NCBI RefSeq assembly: GCF_958295425.1
Contig: NC_081136.1
Coordinates: 884,162-948,161, forward strand
Source of the DNA: Solea solea
Taxonomy: Eukaryota > Chordata > Actinopteri > Pleuronectiformes > Soleidae
Direction: 5' to 3'
DNA: 64,000 nucleotides
Position numbers and translations under genes: made by a program. Shown here piece after piece: positions 1 through 11,447 of this stretch. The number at the start of each line of letters is the position of its first letter. Position 1 is the first letter of the stretch. The notes beneath the pieces were generated by a model. The model searched no databases. It saw only the letters and a program-made list of their open reading frames with translations, and was not told the DNA's origin.

Positions 1-611
1 TGGAGTCCCTGCACGGAGCTGGAGTCTCAGCACACAAAGACAAACACACTCGTCTCACAGTTTTCTCTCTGAGGAAACACAAACTCTGCTCTTCTGACGC
101 TTCGCTTACGTTAGAGTACGATCTTCCTTTAAAGCAAACTAAAGGCCTCTGGTTTACGCCGAAGAGCGCGTCGCATTGCACGGACCCTGGTATATGATCC
201 TGCAGTATTCCATTTCACCATCGGGTGGCGGTACAAGTCTGGACACGGGGAATAGGACGAACGATGCTACATCTCCCTCGGACACGTCTGATGAAAGGTC
301 CGTGGAGCAGGGGAGTCCGAAATCAGATGATTATCCTTCTTCTGTTGTCGAAATGATTTTTCTGCTTGGTGGGCGGAGCTTAATACTCCACCTACTGGTT
401 GGAGCGGAAGTTCAGTTCGTACACGTGCTCTGTCCAACTCGACAGCCCGTCGTGTGAGGACGTCTACCAGGGCCAAAGCCAGCAGATGTCATGATTCATT
501 CTTCTGTGAACGGGTGAACTGATTTACACTCGCTGCCACCTGCTGGATCATGGAAGCAGTGCCAAATGTCAACAAATGTTCATTTTCTAAATTTGAAATC
601 ACTGTGTTTAC
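1..611. other. unassigned sequence, no gene seen
   Basis: Short open frames exist on both strands but none resembles a known protein and none has paired splice sites that I can defend. No repeat family was recognised here. Confidence 0.4.
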
Positions 612-780
612 TTGACCAACTATACCCACACATTTTTGGCTGACTCACCGCTCAAAAGAGGCGCAACCAAGTTCCATGGAGTCCCGCCAGGATCTATCCT
701 GGGCCCACTCTTGGTTCAGGAATCGCAATGCGTGGATAAGTTTGCAAATATGCAGAGCTATATCAGGAGGAACTCTGGAA
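612..780 (+). pseudogene. non-LTR retrotransposon reverse transcriptase relic
   Basis: Translating the plus strand gives HGVPPGSILGPLL at about 675-712. This matches the conserved reverse-transcriptase block usually seen as QGVPQGSxLGPLLF in LINE-type elements. Only this block is recognisable; the sequence on either side cannot be followed as transposon protein, so this is a short, dead fragment. The exact LINE clade cannot be assigned from one motif. Confidence 0.6.
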
Positions 781-2255
781 CTCATGGCTTCTCCGTGCAG
801 CCCATAATTCTGAATCTGTGAAACGTTATATGAAGGTTTAAATCAAAAGCAGACCTATTAATGTGGCCAAGTGCAGCTCACACACGAGGATTCCGTTACA
901 GGAAATAAGGGATAGAATGTCTCTGTGGTAATGTGATGTGGTGTTCTGGATCGTCAGTCTTTCACTCACAGAGCAGCTGAGGTCAAAGAACGTGGAGTTT
1001 GCTGTGATTCCGCTCGTCGGCCGTAACTTCAAGAGCACGACGGGAGACGTGAGACTGGATCTGAAGACGTTAGCGATTCTCTTTCTTTATTTGAGTTGAG
1101 CCTCTGGTGATTCCGACTTTGTGATAAACACGATGCGGAAAATATCATTGGTCACGACAAACACGTCTGTCGAGTAACTGCGAGACGCAGAGACGACCGT
1201 TGTTTGTGTTTGATCTCGCTCTGAATGCAACTGAAGCCTAATTTTTAAGCCGTATTAATTTGATTTCTTTGGTCACTCGGGGGCAGCAGAAGAAAATCTA
1301 AACAATATTTGTTACAGACGACTTTGTTCTGGCTCTTTTATGCTTATATTAGACACATGGAGAGAAACTTAATTCCTTTTGTCTGGATTTACTCATGAAT
1401 TCAATTACGTAGCTCCGTTTTATTCCACCCTCTGTTGTATTTGCATCTCTTTTCTTTTGAAAAGTTATTTTCCTTTTACTGTGAAGCAATCCTTGTATAA
1501 AAGTTTAATATTATGATGTTGATGATTATTAATATATTAATATAGAATGTAAAGCACCCAAACATGACTCAGCTAAAATGCTGTTTTTAAACTCTGTGCA
1601 TAGTGAATCATGTGATATATAGGATTTTTTGGGGGGATTTTCAGCTTTTACATTTTTACAGATTATCACTATGGACTTTGGTGCAGATGTTGGTGTTTGT
1701 GTACAACTGCAGTGTTTTTTCTAAAAAAAGTTACATAACTGCCAGATATTGAAAGTTATTCTGTAAAAATGGGACATTTTATGGTTGAAATAAGCAAAAA
1801 ATAGGCTTGGTGTTAAAGGGTAAAATAATATTTGTATTCTGTGGTGTTTTTATTATGAATATCACACATTCCTACAATGAATATACAACTGTTTAGCTGT
1901 GGAACACAATCCCAGGTGTGGAGTGATCGTACGACAACAGCGACTCCCGTCGTGTAAATGAAAAAAGATCTTGAAAGAGTCGTTGAGATAACGCAGCAAC
2001 ACAATCTCACCATTCCACGCACGAGCGTCATCGATCATTCGTCCACCTGTAGCTGGACGCCTCCCGGGGGAGCAGCGGTGAAACACAGCCTCACACCTCC
2101 CTCATAACAACGATAAGGAGCGAGAGCGCCGTCGTCCACTTCATGGTTCTTATCACACACTCACACAAAGAATCTGGTGGGAAAAGAATCTCAGGAGTGG
2201 AACTGTTGTGAGAACGAAGTAAATAAACAGATTCTGACTCTGAAAACACGTTTGT
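781..2255. other. unassigned AT-rich sequence
   Basis: No coding exon or recognisable repeat seen. The stretch from about 1240 to 1860 is AT-rich with several T and A runs. Short open frames on the minus strand near 1813-2086 look random. Confidence 0.35.
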
Positions 2256-2256
2256 A

Positions 2257-2300
2257 GGCCACTTTATTAGGTACACCTGCATTAATGCAAATATCAGGCA
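2257..2300 (-). mobile_element. LINE end fragment, 'ttattaggtacac' family
   Basis: It reads ggccactttattaggtac followed by acctgcattaatgcaaatat. This is the end of a very common teleost repeat, which I remember as the 3' end of an RTE-like LINE (Expander type). Read on the minus strand it ends ...tacctaataaagtggcc. The rest of the element is not present. At least five other fragments of the family occur in the window. Confidence 0.6.
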
Positions 2301-3638
2301 ACAATAATAGTTTTGGAATTTCGATTAGTTTAAGTTAAATTTTTGTTAGTTTTAGTGCTATTTTTTTGTAATATGGAGTATTTGCCAGGTGCAATATTCA
2401 TAAAGATGATAATCAGAATTGTGTCGACAATCTTTCAAAATTGTCGTGTAAAAAATAAACTTAAAGATGAGGAAAGTATATAAATACAGATTATATATAC
2501 TGTCATGATGAATCGCAAAAAACAACAGTTCTTGAAATTAGTTAAATAAAGAATTTAAATGAAGGACAAGTGAAAGGAAAACTAGTAAATTAAAAATTAA
2601 AACTTTAAAAATCAGAAAGTCATCAGCATATAAAATAACTTTAACATTGAGTGTGTCACAGACGACACGCTTGCACAAGCTCACTTTGTGTCACTGTAGT
2701 TACGTGACGGTTTGTGAAAGCTGAGACGCTGCACGTCAAAAACCACCAGTGGTTATTACGGTAATTTCACTCGCGCTGATGCAGGAAGCCGGCAAATTAG
2801 CGTCTTTGCTGCCAGAGAGAAGAGAGTTGGAAACAAAAACTCAAACGAGTTTTACTTTAAAATATGTTTTATACTGTTCACATTTCATGAACAATTTTAA
2901 ATTGTTAACACACTATTCTAGTAAAATGTAAATAACTGCCAGATAGTGACAGTTATTCTGGAAAAATGGGCTAAATCACTTCCTCTCAGGACATTTTCTG
3001 GTCCTTTTATGGTTCAAATTTCTTTGTGTTGCGTCGCGTCGTGTTTGTCGTCAGTGAAGAAAATCCCCCATTAGAGACGCAGACATGACAGCGGTTGATG
3101 GAGGACATGTGGACGTGGACATGTCTCCTGTGTCTGCAGCTCGTCAATCAAACACGCGTGGACTGCACATGTGTGAGTTATTATTCGTGATGACAGTAAC
3201 AATAATGATAATAATAATAGATAAATAAATAAATAAAATGAACAAAGAGGACATTTCCACATGAGACATCAAACGTCTGCCATGGACGGACGTTTGATGG
3301 TTTTCAGTGGAGGAATGTTTTTAATGGTGCGGCCGCGGTGGCGGCGGCGGCGGCGGCGTTTGATGTTTCACATCCAGATCCGTAGAATTATTTTCTCATA
3401 ATATTTTGAGCGAAACTGAAGCCAAGTTTTATTCAGAGTCATGTGATACGACGGCAGAAGACAAGAGGAGAGAAAAAAAACCACTGAATCATTCAGAGGT
3501 TTTTATTATGACAGGCTGCAGGTGCAGAAAAGCACAATCACACACTGTGTGTATCATATATCTACATCTATACTTTATATAAAGTGTGCTTGTGTCACAC
3601 TGTGAGGACTCATCCATCCACAATCATACAAATATGTC
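2301..3638. other. AT-rich intergenic sequence with a short GGC repeat
   Basis: No gene was recognised. About 2300-2640 is strongly AT-rich. A run of GGC triplets lies at 3339-3358, next to a GC-rich gcggccgc, and is isolated in otherwise AT-rich DNA. A short A/T-rich tetranucleotide tract (ataa) lies near 3211-3238. Confidence 0.4.
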
Positions 3639-3900
3639 TGACAGCTGTGTGTGTGTGTGTGCGTGTGTTTATATCTTTCTGAGGTCCACGAAAAACCTAT
3701 GTCTGTGGGGACATTTTCACACTTTCACAACTTTAAATGACTTTCCCAGGGTTTAAGACCTGGTTTAAGGGTTAATGTTAAAGGTAAGACACTTAGTTTG
3801 ATGGTTAAGTTTAAGGGTTAAAGAATAGGGAATACATTATTGTCTCTGATGTGTCCTCACTAAGATATATAAGCAGGTTGGTGTGTGTGTGTGTGTGAGA
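3639..3900. repeat. dispersed teleost repeat between two GT microsatellites
   Basis: GT tracts at about 3646-3667 and 3881-3898 flank sequence containing 'gtctgtggggacattttca', 'gggtttaagacctggtttaa', 'gttaaaggtaagac' and 'tgtcctcactaagatat'. This combination is a low-complexity repeat found again and again in fish genomes (from memory), usually next to a GT tract. It has no coding capacity. Confidence 0.5.
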
Positions 3901-5468
3901 CACATGCAGCTGATAAACTTGAGTTAAAACAACTGCGAGTTCAGCTGGAGACGATTATGAAATATCTCGTCCACACATTCCAGCGTGGACGAGATTCAGC
4001 TCCAGTTCAGTTCGTTAAAGACAAACTGAAAAAACACGAGGATAAAAACGTGGAATCGTTTGAGAGAAAACAGCAAATAAACATCACACAGAGATGTTAA
4101 TGTTCATATAACGACAGTATCTGCACACACATCACTGAAGTGTGAGGCTCTGACTGTGTGTGAGTGGGGTTTGGATCTGCTGCCACCTAGTGTCCATGAT
4201 GACAATGGTAAAAGTAACAGAAATATTGTTTCATTTAAAACAAAAATGCAGCGGAAACTGTTGTGTGTGAGTAAATGATATAGATTATATTATTATAGGA
4301 TAGTATAAATATAATGTATAATGTCAGTATTTACATAATATAAATGTAGTACAGGATAAAAAACAGTTACTGACTGTACGTTTACTTTAGATCGACTGAT
4401 GCAGATTTTAAAAATCTTTGTTTTTCATTAATTTCCTTTTTGTTGGTTATTGTTTTTTTAATTTAATTTTTGTTTTTTTCAATTGAACTGAACTGAATAT
4501 CTACACGTATGATATGAAATATATCTATAAATAAATAAAACAAATACCGACGACATTTATTTGAAAATCATCGATCGAGGTTATTAATAATTTGGATTTT
4601 TCATTAGTTTTAGTTCCTATTTAAGTTTGACTCTTTGTTTTTAAAATATTAGTTTATTTTTAATTTTTGGTACATGCTCAGTTTAGTTTAGTTTTTTATT
4701 AGTTTCAGTGTTAGAGAAAAAATAAAGCATTCTGTATGAAATTAATTTAAAAAGACAAAAACTAAGCATAATTTCACCCGAATTTATAGTTAGATTTATA
4801 AACACACACGTTTCTTTTTTTAACTCTAGTTTTTATTTTTAATTTAAGTTAACAATAATAACCTAAATGTGAATGATTTTCCTGCACACACACACTGGTC
4901 ACAGGTGTATTATGGATCACGTGTGTGTGTGTGTGTGTGTGTTCATATTTACAAACTTAATTTAATGCATTCTTTCTTTTTCCTGCACTGTGCACAGAAT
5001 CATTAACGACCTCAGGCCAAAAATAATCCTTTTCTCAGTGAAATGGGCAGAAATGACACCACTGCAGTTCCGCGTGTGGCCACTTGGTGCTGCTCTCTCA
5101 ACATGCCTCACCCTGCAGCTCAGGCATGTACGTGACAGGAAGCCATAAAAAGAAGAAGAAAAAAACCTCACTGCATGGACAAAATGATGGGAAAGTCATT
5201 TTTCATCAGTGACACTGATAAGTCAATTACTCCAGGTAAAGTACAATCACAGAGGAAGAGGAGGAGGAGGAGGAGCGTGATTAGTGAGTGGTTTTTAAAA
5301 GTTTAGGAGAGGAGAAAAGAGGCTGCGTGTCACTGATGTTGAACATAATTCAGTGTTGAGTGGAAATCAAACGACTTCCCCTCTGCCACAAGAGCCGAGA
5401 ACACAAAGCACTGAACATTATACTCCAAGTTATCTCAAGACCCAACAATTCAACGTCTAATTCATTGC
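3901..5468. other. unassigned, mostly AT-rich sequence
   Basis: An open frame on the plus strand at 3885-4100 (71 codons, lysine- and glutamate-rich) matches nothing I know and starts inside a microsatellite, so I do not call it. About 4260-4860 is strongly AT-rich. A GT microsatellite lies at 4920-4942 and a GGA-rich tract at about 5255-5275. Confidence 0.35.
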
Positions 5469-5645
5469 TGTGTTGGTCTATGGTGGTCCATGTTGGTCTA
5501 TGGTGGTCCATGTTGGTCTATGGTGGTCCATGTTGGTCTATGGTGGTCTATGGTGGTCTATGCTGGTCCATGCTGGTCTATGCTGGTCCATGTTGGTCTA
5601 TGCTGGTCTATGTTGGTCCATGTTGGTCTATGGTGGTCTATGCTG
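5469..5645. repeat. 10-bp minisatellite, tggtcYatgB
   Basis: About 17 tandem copies of a 10-bp unit, mainly tggtctatgg and tggtccatgt, alternate to give an apparent 20-bp period over much of the array. The last third has more 'tgc' variants. An open frame on the plus strand crosses it, but its Trp/Val/Ser-Met repeat is simply the unit being translated. Confidence 0.85.
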
Positions 5646-6470
5646 AAAAGTCTGAGAACATAAACTCAGTCTGTCAGACTCCGTTCTGCAGGTTAAAATC
5701 AAGAGCTGCAGAGTTTTTCTTCTTCTTTAGCTCCATGAATCCCACACCTCATCATCATCATCATCATCATCGCTAGAGTGAAGTCTTATCCTCCATCTCC
5801 ATCCTCCAATACTTACACCTCTGTCTTCACCTCCTCATCAATCAGCCGTCAGTGCTGAGTCAGCGCCAGCGGCTGTGGTTCTACGTCTGAAGACTGAGGA
5901 GAAAAAAACCCGGAGAATCCTGAGGATCCTGAGGATCCTGAGGATCCGGCCCGTGACTGTAGGGAATTTGCATTTAGTGTCTGGAGATGACAAACAGCGT
6001 CAGATGAAGCAACGGACTCGAGGACGGGGGAAATCTAATCATCAACAACACATAAACATGTTTGTTTCTCCTCCTCCTTTCCCCAACATGAGCGTTTGTA
6101 GCTTGGAAGCAAACACGTTTGTTTTTGTTTTTTTCAGTAAAGCGTGAAAGGAGCCAATCAGACGTGTTGATGTAAACACAGACTCTTTAAGTGCAAATGT
6201 GTGGTTTCCATGCAAGACGCGGCTGTAACTGGAAATTAGACGATAAAGTGCTGAACGTCTGAAAATACAGACGACGTCGGGAAGTAGAGAGTCAGCACGA
6301 AGCCAGCGAGGAGACGCTTGTGACTCAAATCCAACAAAAAACTTCAATTACCGTCACACTCACACATGGAAGTGGAAGGAATCTGTTGACGTGTCGAGGA
6401 AAATGAAAAAGCTTCCGTCGTGTGCGTCGACCGCAGACATGAAACTGCCATGCTGCGTTTACAAGGATAT
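5646..6470. other. unassigned sequence with small tandem motifs
   Basis: No gene was recognised. There is a cat/atc triplet run at 5750-5772 and three and a half copies of a 9-bp motif around gaggatcct at about 5920-5948. Confidence 0.35.
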
Positions 6471-6530
6471 AGTCACTTTATTAGGTACACGACATGTTGA
6501 ACATTCAGAGATGCTCTTCAGCATTCTCTC
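6471..6530 (-). mobile_element. LINE end fragment with a candidate poly(A) signal
   Basis: The 'cactttattaggtacac' end is followed directly by 'gttgaacattcagagatgct', which I remember as another block of the same fish element, so this copy seems internally deleted. On the minus strand it supplies AATAAA (TTTATT at 6477-6482) about 260 bases past the fam180a stop codon, so it could serve as that gene's poly(A) signal. Confidence 0.5.
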
Positions 6531-6612
6531 ATTGTAATGTATTTTAACGTAAATCTTGTGGTTTCTGTTAGTATGTTAGCAAGTACCATAATAATACATA
6601 ATGTATACAGGT

Positions 6613-6644
6613 AGTATATATCTATATATATATATATATATATT
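6613..6644. repeat. AT microsatellite
   Basis: Alternating A and T, interrupted once near the start. It lies about 100 bases past the fam180a stop codon, in its probable 3' UTR. Confidence 0.85.
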
Positions 6645-6740
6645 CATATAAGAGTGGAAAAAAGGCTCAAAAATGGTTAAAAATAAGCTCTATATAATTA
6701 TACACATGGGCACGAACGTTTGTACATCTTCTGTTCCTCC

Positions 6741-7070
6741 TCATGAAGGTGTGAGGTCTTTCTGGATGGCCCTGAACAGCTGCGTCACCGCGTCCGTCCA
6801 CGCCTCCCTCTGCTGCAGGCTGCTGACGCGAGCCAGCGTCTGCGCGGCGTGGACCAGGGTCAGTACCGTCCTCTCGAAGTCCTGCCAGCCCAGAGGCCGC
6901 CGGCGCCGCCCGAGCTCCGCCATCAGGCGGCGGATGTCGGAGAGCGATTTGGGCAGGACGTCCTCGCAGATGACGTCCAGCCTCTCGACGCTCCTCAGCG
7001 ACGCCAGCTCCCCATCTGGGATCAGCATGGTGTGGTCCTCGCCGTCGATCTGCATTCCAGCCAGCAGAAT
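6741..7070 (-). CDS. fam180a: fam180a terminal coding exon
   Basis: 109 codons plus stop, beginning directly after ctcccag with ILLAGMQIDG and ending DLTPS. It holds the most conserved part of the family (ELASLR, PKSLSDIRRL, DFERTVLTL). It is much more GC-rich (many CpG) than the flanking DNA. Confidence 0.85.
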   Translation of the reverse strand: MLLAGMQIDGEDHTMLIPDGELASLRSVERLDVICEDVLPKSLSDIRRLMAELGRRRRPLGWQDFERTVLTLVHAAQTLARVSSLQQREAWTDAVTQLFRAIQKDLTPS

Positions 7071-7433
7071 CTGGGAGACGACGCCACAGAGTCACCACAT
7101 TTACACAGAGAACACAGGAGCATGATGTCCACTTCAATGTGCTTCAAATAAACACTTTCTCTGCTTCTGCTTAGCGGTGTTTTCATATTTATTTTCAGTA
7201 ACCAGGTGCTTTGTTTTTGCAGCTGGAAACTGAACACTTTCACATTCTTATCATATTGAACTCGGTTTCCCATGAAACTCCCACAGAGGCGTGAACCTGC
7301 GTCACCTCCGCTGAACCCACGGAGTCCAAACAGACCTCAAAGAGCAGGTCGACGTCCTCCAGCGAGCGCTGAAACGTGGGGTTGACCAGCGAGTACGTGC
7401 CGCGCTTTATCCTCAACGCAGATGGAAACAGCG
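6741..7433 (-). CDS. fam180a: FAM180A-like secreted protein, last two coding exons
   Basis: A small vertebrate family of predicted secreted proteins with no established biochemical role. Two exons are visible: 7433-7336 and 7070-6741 (stop included), together about 141 residues. The first encodes LFPSALRIKRGTYSLV and then SLEDVDLLFE; the second runs from ILLAGMQIDG through ELASLRSVERLDVICED, VLPKSLSDIRRL and DFERTVLTL to the stop. From memory these match human FAM180A blocks EVELLYEFLLAEL, ELASLRKA, VIPKSIPDIRRL and DFERTVLTL. The acceptors (ttctgtgttccag and cgtcgtctcccag) are good and phase is kept across the 265-bp intron; the donor (GAG|gtctgt) is weak. The human protein is about 173 residues, so roughly 30, including the signal peptide, lie in an upstream exon I could not find; it must end with one extra base. 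Linkage to mtpn supports the A rather than the B paralogue. Confidence 0.85.
7336..7433 (-). CDS. fam180a: fam180a internal coding exon
   Basis: 98 bases: two bases completing a codon begun in the previous exon, then 32 codons ending ...SLEDVDLLFE. The acceptor is ttctgtgttccag at 7434-7446 and the donor is gtctgt at 7335-7330. The KRG near the start may be a basic processing site after the signal region, by analogy with the PKRSS of the human protein. Confidence 0.8.
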
Positions 7434-9290
7434 CTGGAACACAGAAGGAGGAGGAAATCAGATTAGAGGGTCTCCACCCTTTTCCAGAGTGACCGCCTCC
7501 CACGTGGGTGGGCCACAGGTTGAGCAAACACAGATTCATTACTGCTCAAATATTACGCAGGTGGCCGAGGATCAGGAGGGTAAATGGTCCTGAACCGGAG
7601 CCACAGTAGCAGCGGTCTGTCCGTCCAGATGTGAGATAACAGCCTGGACACATGAAAACGACTTCTGAGGTCAGGAGCCGTGGAATCTGAGGTGCAGCCG
7701 GAGCAAATCAGGGCGTCAGGGAACGACTTTCTGCCAATAAACCCTCCAAAATGTTACATGATGAATGTTTAATTAGCAGTGAGTGATAAAGTTCTGGCTT
7801 TAAATGATGATTATTAAGTCCAAGATTTTCAATATATTCTGCCCTGCACTTCACCAGCTCCTGGTTTCTCACTGCAAACATCTGCCCGCTGCATCTGGAC
7901 TTGATGTTCATTCAGCGGCGAGACTGAAAACAAGTTAATGAGCCACGAAAACAAAACAAGGAGCTTAAACACACGAAAGGTGTCAGGCCAGGAAGTGCAC
8001 GCAGAAACTTCAAAATAAAAGCGAGGCTCTCGTATTAGGGCCGGAAATAAGAGGCATGATCATATTATTGGGAATAATAGCAACGTGTTAAAAGTAGTTT
8101 CATTACGGCAGATTCTCCAGATTAGGAACGTTTTACAAAAATAAAACTCCATGAATCACAAATATAAAATATAAAGATCTATAAAAGCCTACGTCCATGT
8201 CTCGTGGTGTCTCTCTTAATATTGTGCTTAATGGGAAAATTGTCTTTATGGCAGAGGGGGCAGAGCTCTATCCAGTTCTTATAATACATCCATGAGTTCC
8301 GGGCCGGACGGAACCTGAGGTTCACCTGAGGCGCCGGGCAACAGAAGTTACATACTGGAGCTTTAAAACAAAGTGGAAAAAAAAGCAAGTTTGTCTTTTA
8401 GAAAACGCGACACATTTCTTAATGAGATGAGAAGGACAGTTGTGTCAGAACATGTTTACATCACGATTCCTTCATCATCGTCCTCCAGGCTCCGGCGACG
8501 CTGCTCAAAGAGAGTTAAGTGAAAAGTAAATTCGATCAGACCTGAAGGAAGATTCACAGCTTAATGATGTGTCGTAAAACTTCCTCCGAGCGTCTCCAGA
8601 CAGCTCTGCTTCACATATTCTATTACCATCCAGCGCTCAGGCCGGCGCACACACACACACACACAGAGATCTTAATGAGGTATACTGTATAAACACGAGG
8701 CTGTGTCTGAATCCAGATGAAATCTCACCCTTCCCCTTCAGCAGCATCTACGGTGCGCTGCCTTGCCAGTTGTGCAGTAATGATGGGCTCTGCTGCCCAC
8801 AGCCTCACAGGCCAGATGCATTAACTTTATAGCTTTCTGTGAGGTGAGCCAAAGCCACATGCACTGGCCGCTCCCCCCCCCGTGTACCTGCCTCCTGCTT
8901 GGGTGACTGCCAGTCTCAGCCCCTGCCTTTGTCCTCACTTCACAGACTCTATTCAGAATGTATAGGAAACGTTGAGCTCAGAATTGAAGTGTTAAAATAT
9001 TGGCTCATAATAAACTCGGCGTAAAAGCTGGAAAAACAGAACCCAATGTGCCCCGCTGTAATGTCCCACCCCTTCATTGTGAACCCACCAGTATTTTCCA
9101 CATTACATTTTTTTACCTTTAGCATTTGTTTCCGAAGTTAGAAGAATGACTGATTCTATTGACAAACAGAAATGCATCTATTAGCGTATCCAGCACATTA
9201 TACTGTGTTTTTGTGTCTACTTTGACATTACTTACGGTGTATTTTTATTTATTGCACCATGAGGACGTTCATGTGCACCGCCTGAGTCCA
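7434..9290. other. unassigned, probably fam180a upstream intron or flank
   Basis: I searched the minus strand for a signal-peptide exon ending in phase 1. A start followed by hydrophobic residues (MLFFPLCFKAP) lies at 8388-8326 with a gtgaac donor after CCTCAG, but the phase does not fit exon 7336-7433, so it is not called. A short CA tract is at 8649-8664. Confidence 0.35.
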
Positions 9291-9342
9291 AGACAAATTT
9301 CCCTGTGGGACAATAAAGTACATTGAATTGAATTTAGAGACA
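9291..9342 (+). mobile_element. LINE 3' tail
   Basis: It contains 'aatttccctgtgggacaata' followed by aagtacattgaattgaat. This is the 3' tail shared by many fish LINEs, ending in a short A/T-rich repeat. The preceding 100 bases may belong to the same copy but are not recognisable. Confidence 0.6.
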
Positions 9343-11440
9343 GCGATGGATTTTGTTTGGATTTACTAGCTATCGCTGAGGACGCTAGCTAAGCTATAGC
9401 GTCACATTCAATCATACAGAAAAAGGGCATTCCTTGGAGATGCCACGTTGTCAACCTGTAAAACTATGATGTCGTACCTTCTACTATGATACACACAAGA
9501 GCAGCATGTTTTTGTTTTAAGTCAAGCTAAGCTAAGCTAACTTTTGCCTGACTCCATGGCTAGCTTAATGTACAGGGGTTCTCACTGGTCCTTAAAAAGT
9601 CCTTGAAAGTTTGTTCATTTGAAAACAAATTTTCACTCTAAATAGACATGGCTCATTGGAAGATAAGTTGAACTAAGCCTAAGCAGGACAAAGATCAGGT
9701 TGTATTTACTACAGCGTTCACTGTCTCTCTCTACGCCGTTGACGTGAGATTCTGTGCAGAACAATGAGCGAAAAACGTTAAAACAAGAGAGAGCAGATGA
9801 CGACAATGTGACGCCTGGGAAATGAAAATCCCAAGATCTCTGTCTCACCAAAGGAAAATGACAAAGACTGACTATGTCCAAGATCCCGAAAAGAATCGCT
9901 CGCCCAGATGCAGAGTGTGCTGAATAATCAATAAAAGCCATCATGGGCGAAGTGGCGCCACGTTCTGTCCTTGAATTTGAGGGCACAGGCCCTGGAAAGT
10001 CTTTTAAAAAAATCCTTGAATCCTTGAAAAGGAGTGAATAAAATGATGTTCTGCAAATAATAACCCTCTGTCGTCAACATATCAAGACAGTATTAAGAAA
10101 AGGTGCTTTGATTTGTTAGAACCAAACAAGATATTTGGACAATAGGGAGCTGAAGACGTGAAGGGTGGAGAGAACTATTATTTTATAGACACTAAATGTG
10201 TTGCAAAGTAGAGTCACGTCTCTTTAAGATAACACACAATCCTCCCAACCACCCTTCAAAATATCACTTGCTCAAGTTACCGCCAAAATGTCAAGGAACC
10301 GTTTTGCAAAATTTACATTCACTCATTAAGCGAACGAGCCCCAAACGTATCCGAGGAGACGCCGCACTGTTCTCGCTGTAAACGAAACCACACCCAGGGG
10401 GGGAAGTGTAGTGTTCAGTGTAGAACAAACATTACGGCGTTAAAGAACGGAGGAGCTGCGAGGAAATGACAAACCACAGCGGCCAAAACCGGCGCTCATT
10501 CACACACAGAATGAATGATCTGGAAATGACGTTGAGCTCGAAGTTGAACTCTTTTTCATTGCATTTAGCAACAGAGCGGTAACTTTGTGCAGGAACGGGG
10601 GAAAAAGGGCGACTCTACGTCTTAAAAACAACGTTTCCTGTGGTGAGAAAGATCAGGAACAAAGAGGCGAATGTTGCCCATGAAAACAAACTGGCAGCAA
10701 AGTGAAGGAAAGAGGAGGGTCGGCTTTAAATAGCAAGGCGCTGATGAAGTGATTAAGAACAGGTGCACAGGTGGGCGTGGATGTCAGGAAACGCTGAGTC
10801 AGTTCAGGGCAGGGACCTCGCAACAACAGTGCACTTTTACAGGACTATTTTGTCTCATATTTGTCTGTTTTTGATGTAAGAGTCACGTCTGTTAGAAGTT
10901 TTACTGGAGGCAAAACTGTAATGAACAACATGTCGGCCACATGTCCAGCACGCAGCAGACTCAGTCTGAATGTGTTGTTATGCAGGAAATGATTATCATC
11001 ACGTGTGTGTAGACATGTCAACAAGCAAAGTCATTTTAGCTTCAAAAAACAAATCACACTTATGTAACTGTGGGGGCTTTTCAGTCATTTTCAATTCTCC
11101 CTGTTCAACACACACTTGATTTATTTCCTCAATAAGGAAATAGACACAGAAAATAAATTGACAGGTAGCAGGTGTTGCTGCATTTTTATTAGAATACAAA
11201 TTATTATTATTATTCAGCACACATTTGCCCAAATTGGATTGTCCTGGATCAGGAGATTCGACGACAGATTTGGAAGAATGCTCGTGGTTTTGTCTCTCGC
11301 TGGAGACAACACTTTCCTCCAAACTGAGAAAATACTGATCTGCTATTTTGAAGTTACAAGAGAAAAGTGAATAAATGATGTTACATAACTAAGATAAGAC
11401 CAATAACACTTTTTGTGTTGGTTTTATGACAAGCTTAGTA
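9343..11440. other. unassigned sequence
   Basis: No gene or clear repeat. Around 9360-9560 there are several short gctagc/aagcta motifs in both directions (for example aagctaagctaagctaac). About 10160-10460 has short plus-strand open frames with no recognisable product. Confidence 0.35.
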
Positions 11441-11441
11441 T

Positions 11442-11447
11442 TTTATT
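11442..11447 (-). other. candidate poly(A) signal for the cluap1 retrogene
   Basis: TTTATT on the plus strand is AATAAA on the minus strand, about 345 bases past the cluap1 stop codon. Whether it is used cannot be told from sequence. A run of eight T (eight A on the minus strand) at 11548-11555 could instead be a decayed remnant of the inserted poly(A) tail. Confidence 0.3.

Noticed and set aside
3885..4100. 71-codon Lys/Glu-rich plus frame
   Set aside because: Starts inside a GT tract, no recognisable family, no splice partners.
5360..5776. 138-codon plus-strand open frame
   Set aside because: Most of it is the translated 10-bp minisatellite followed by a His run from cat triplets; no family resemblance.
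6667..7137. 156-codon minus frame with Arg/Ala/Gly-rich sequence over fam180a
   Set aside because: Out of frame with the fam180a exon; a shadow of its GC-rich coding sequence.
8179..8388. MLFFPLCF... as the fam180a signal-peptide exon
   Set aside because: The possible donor leaves phase 0, whereas the next exon needs one carried-over base; the residues do not resemble the family.
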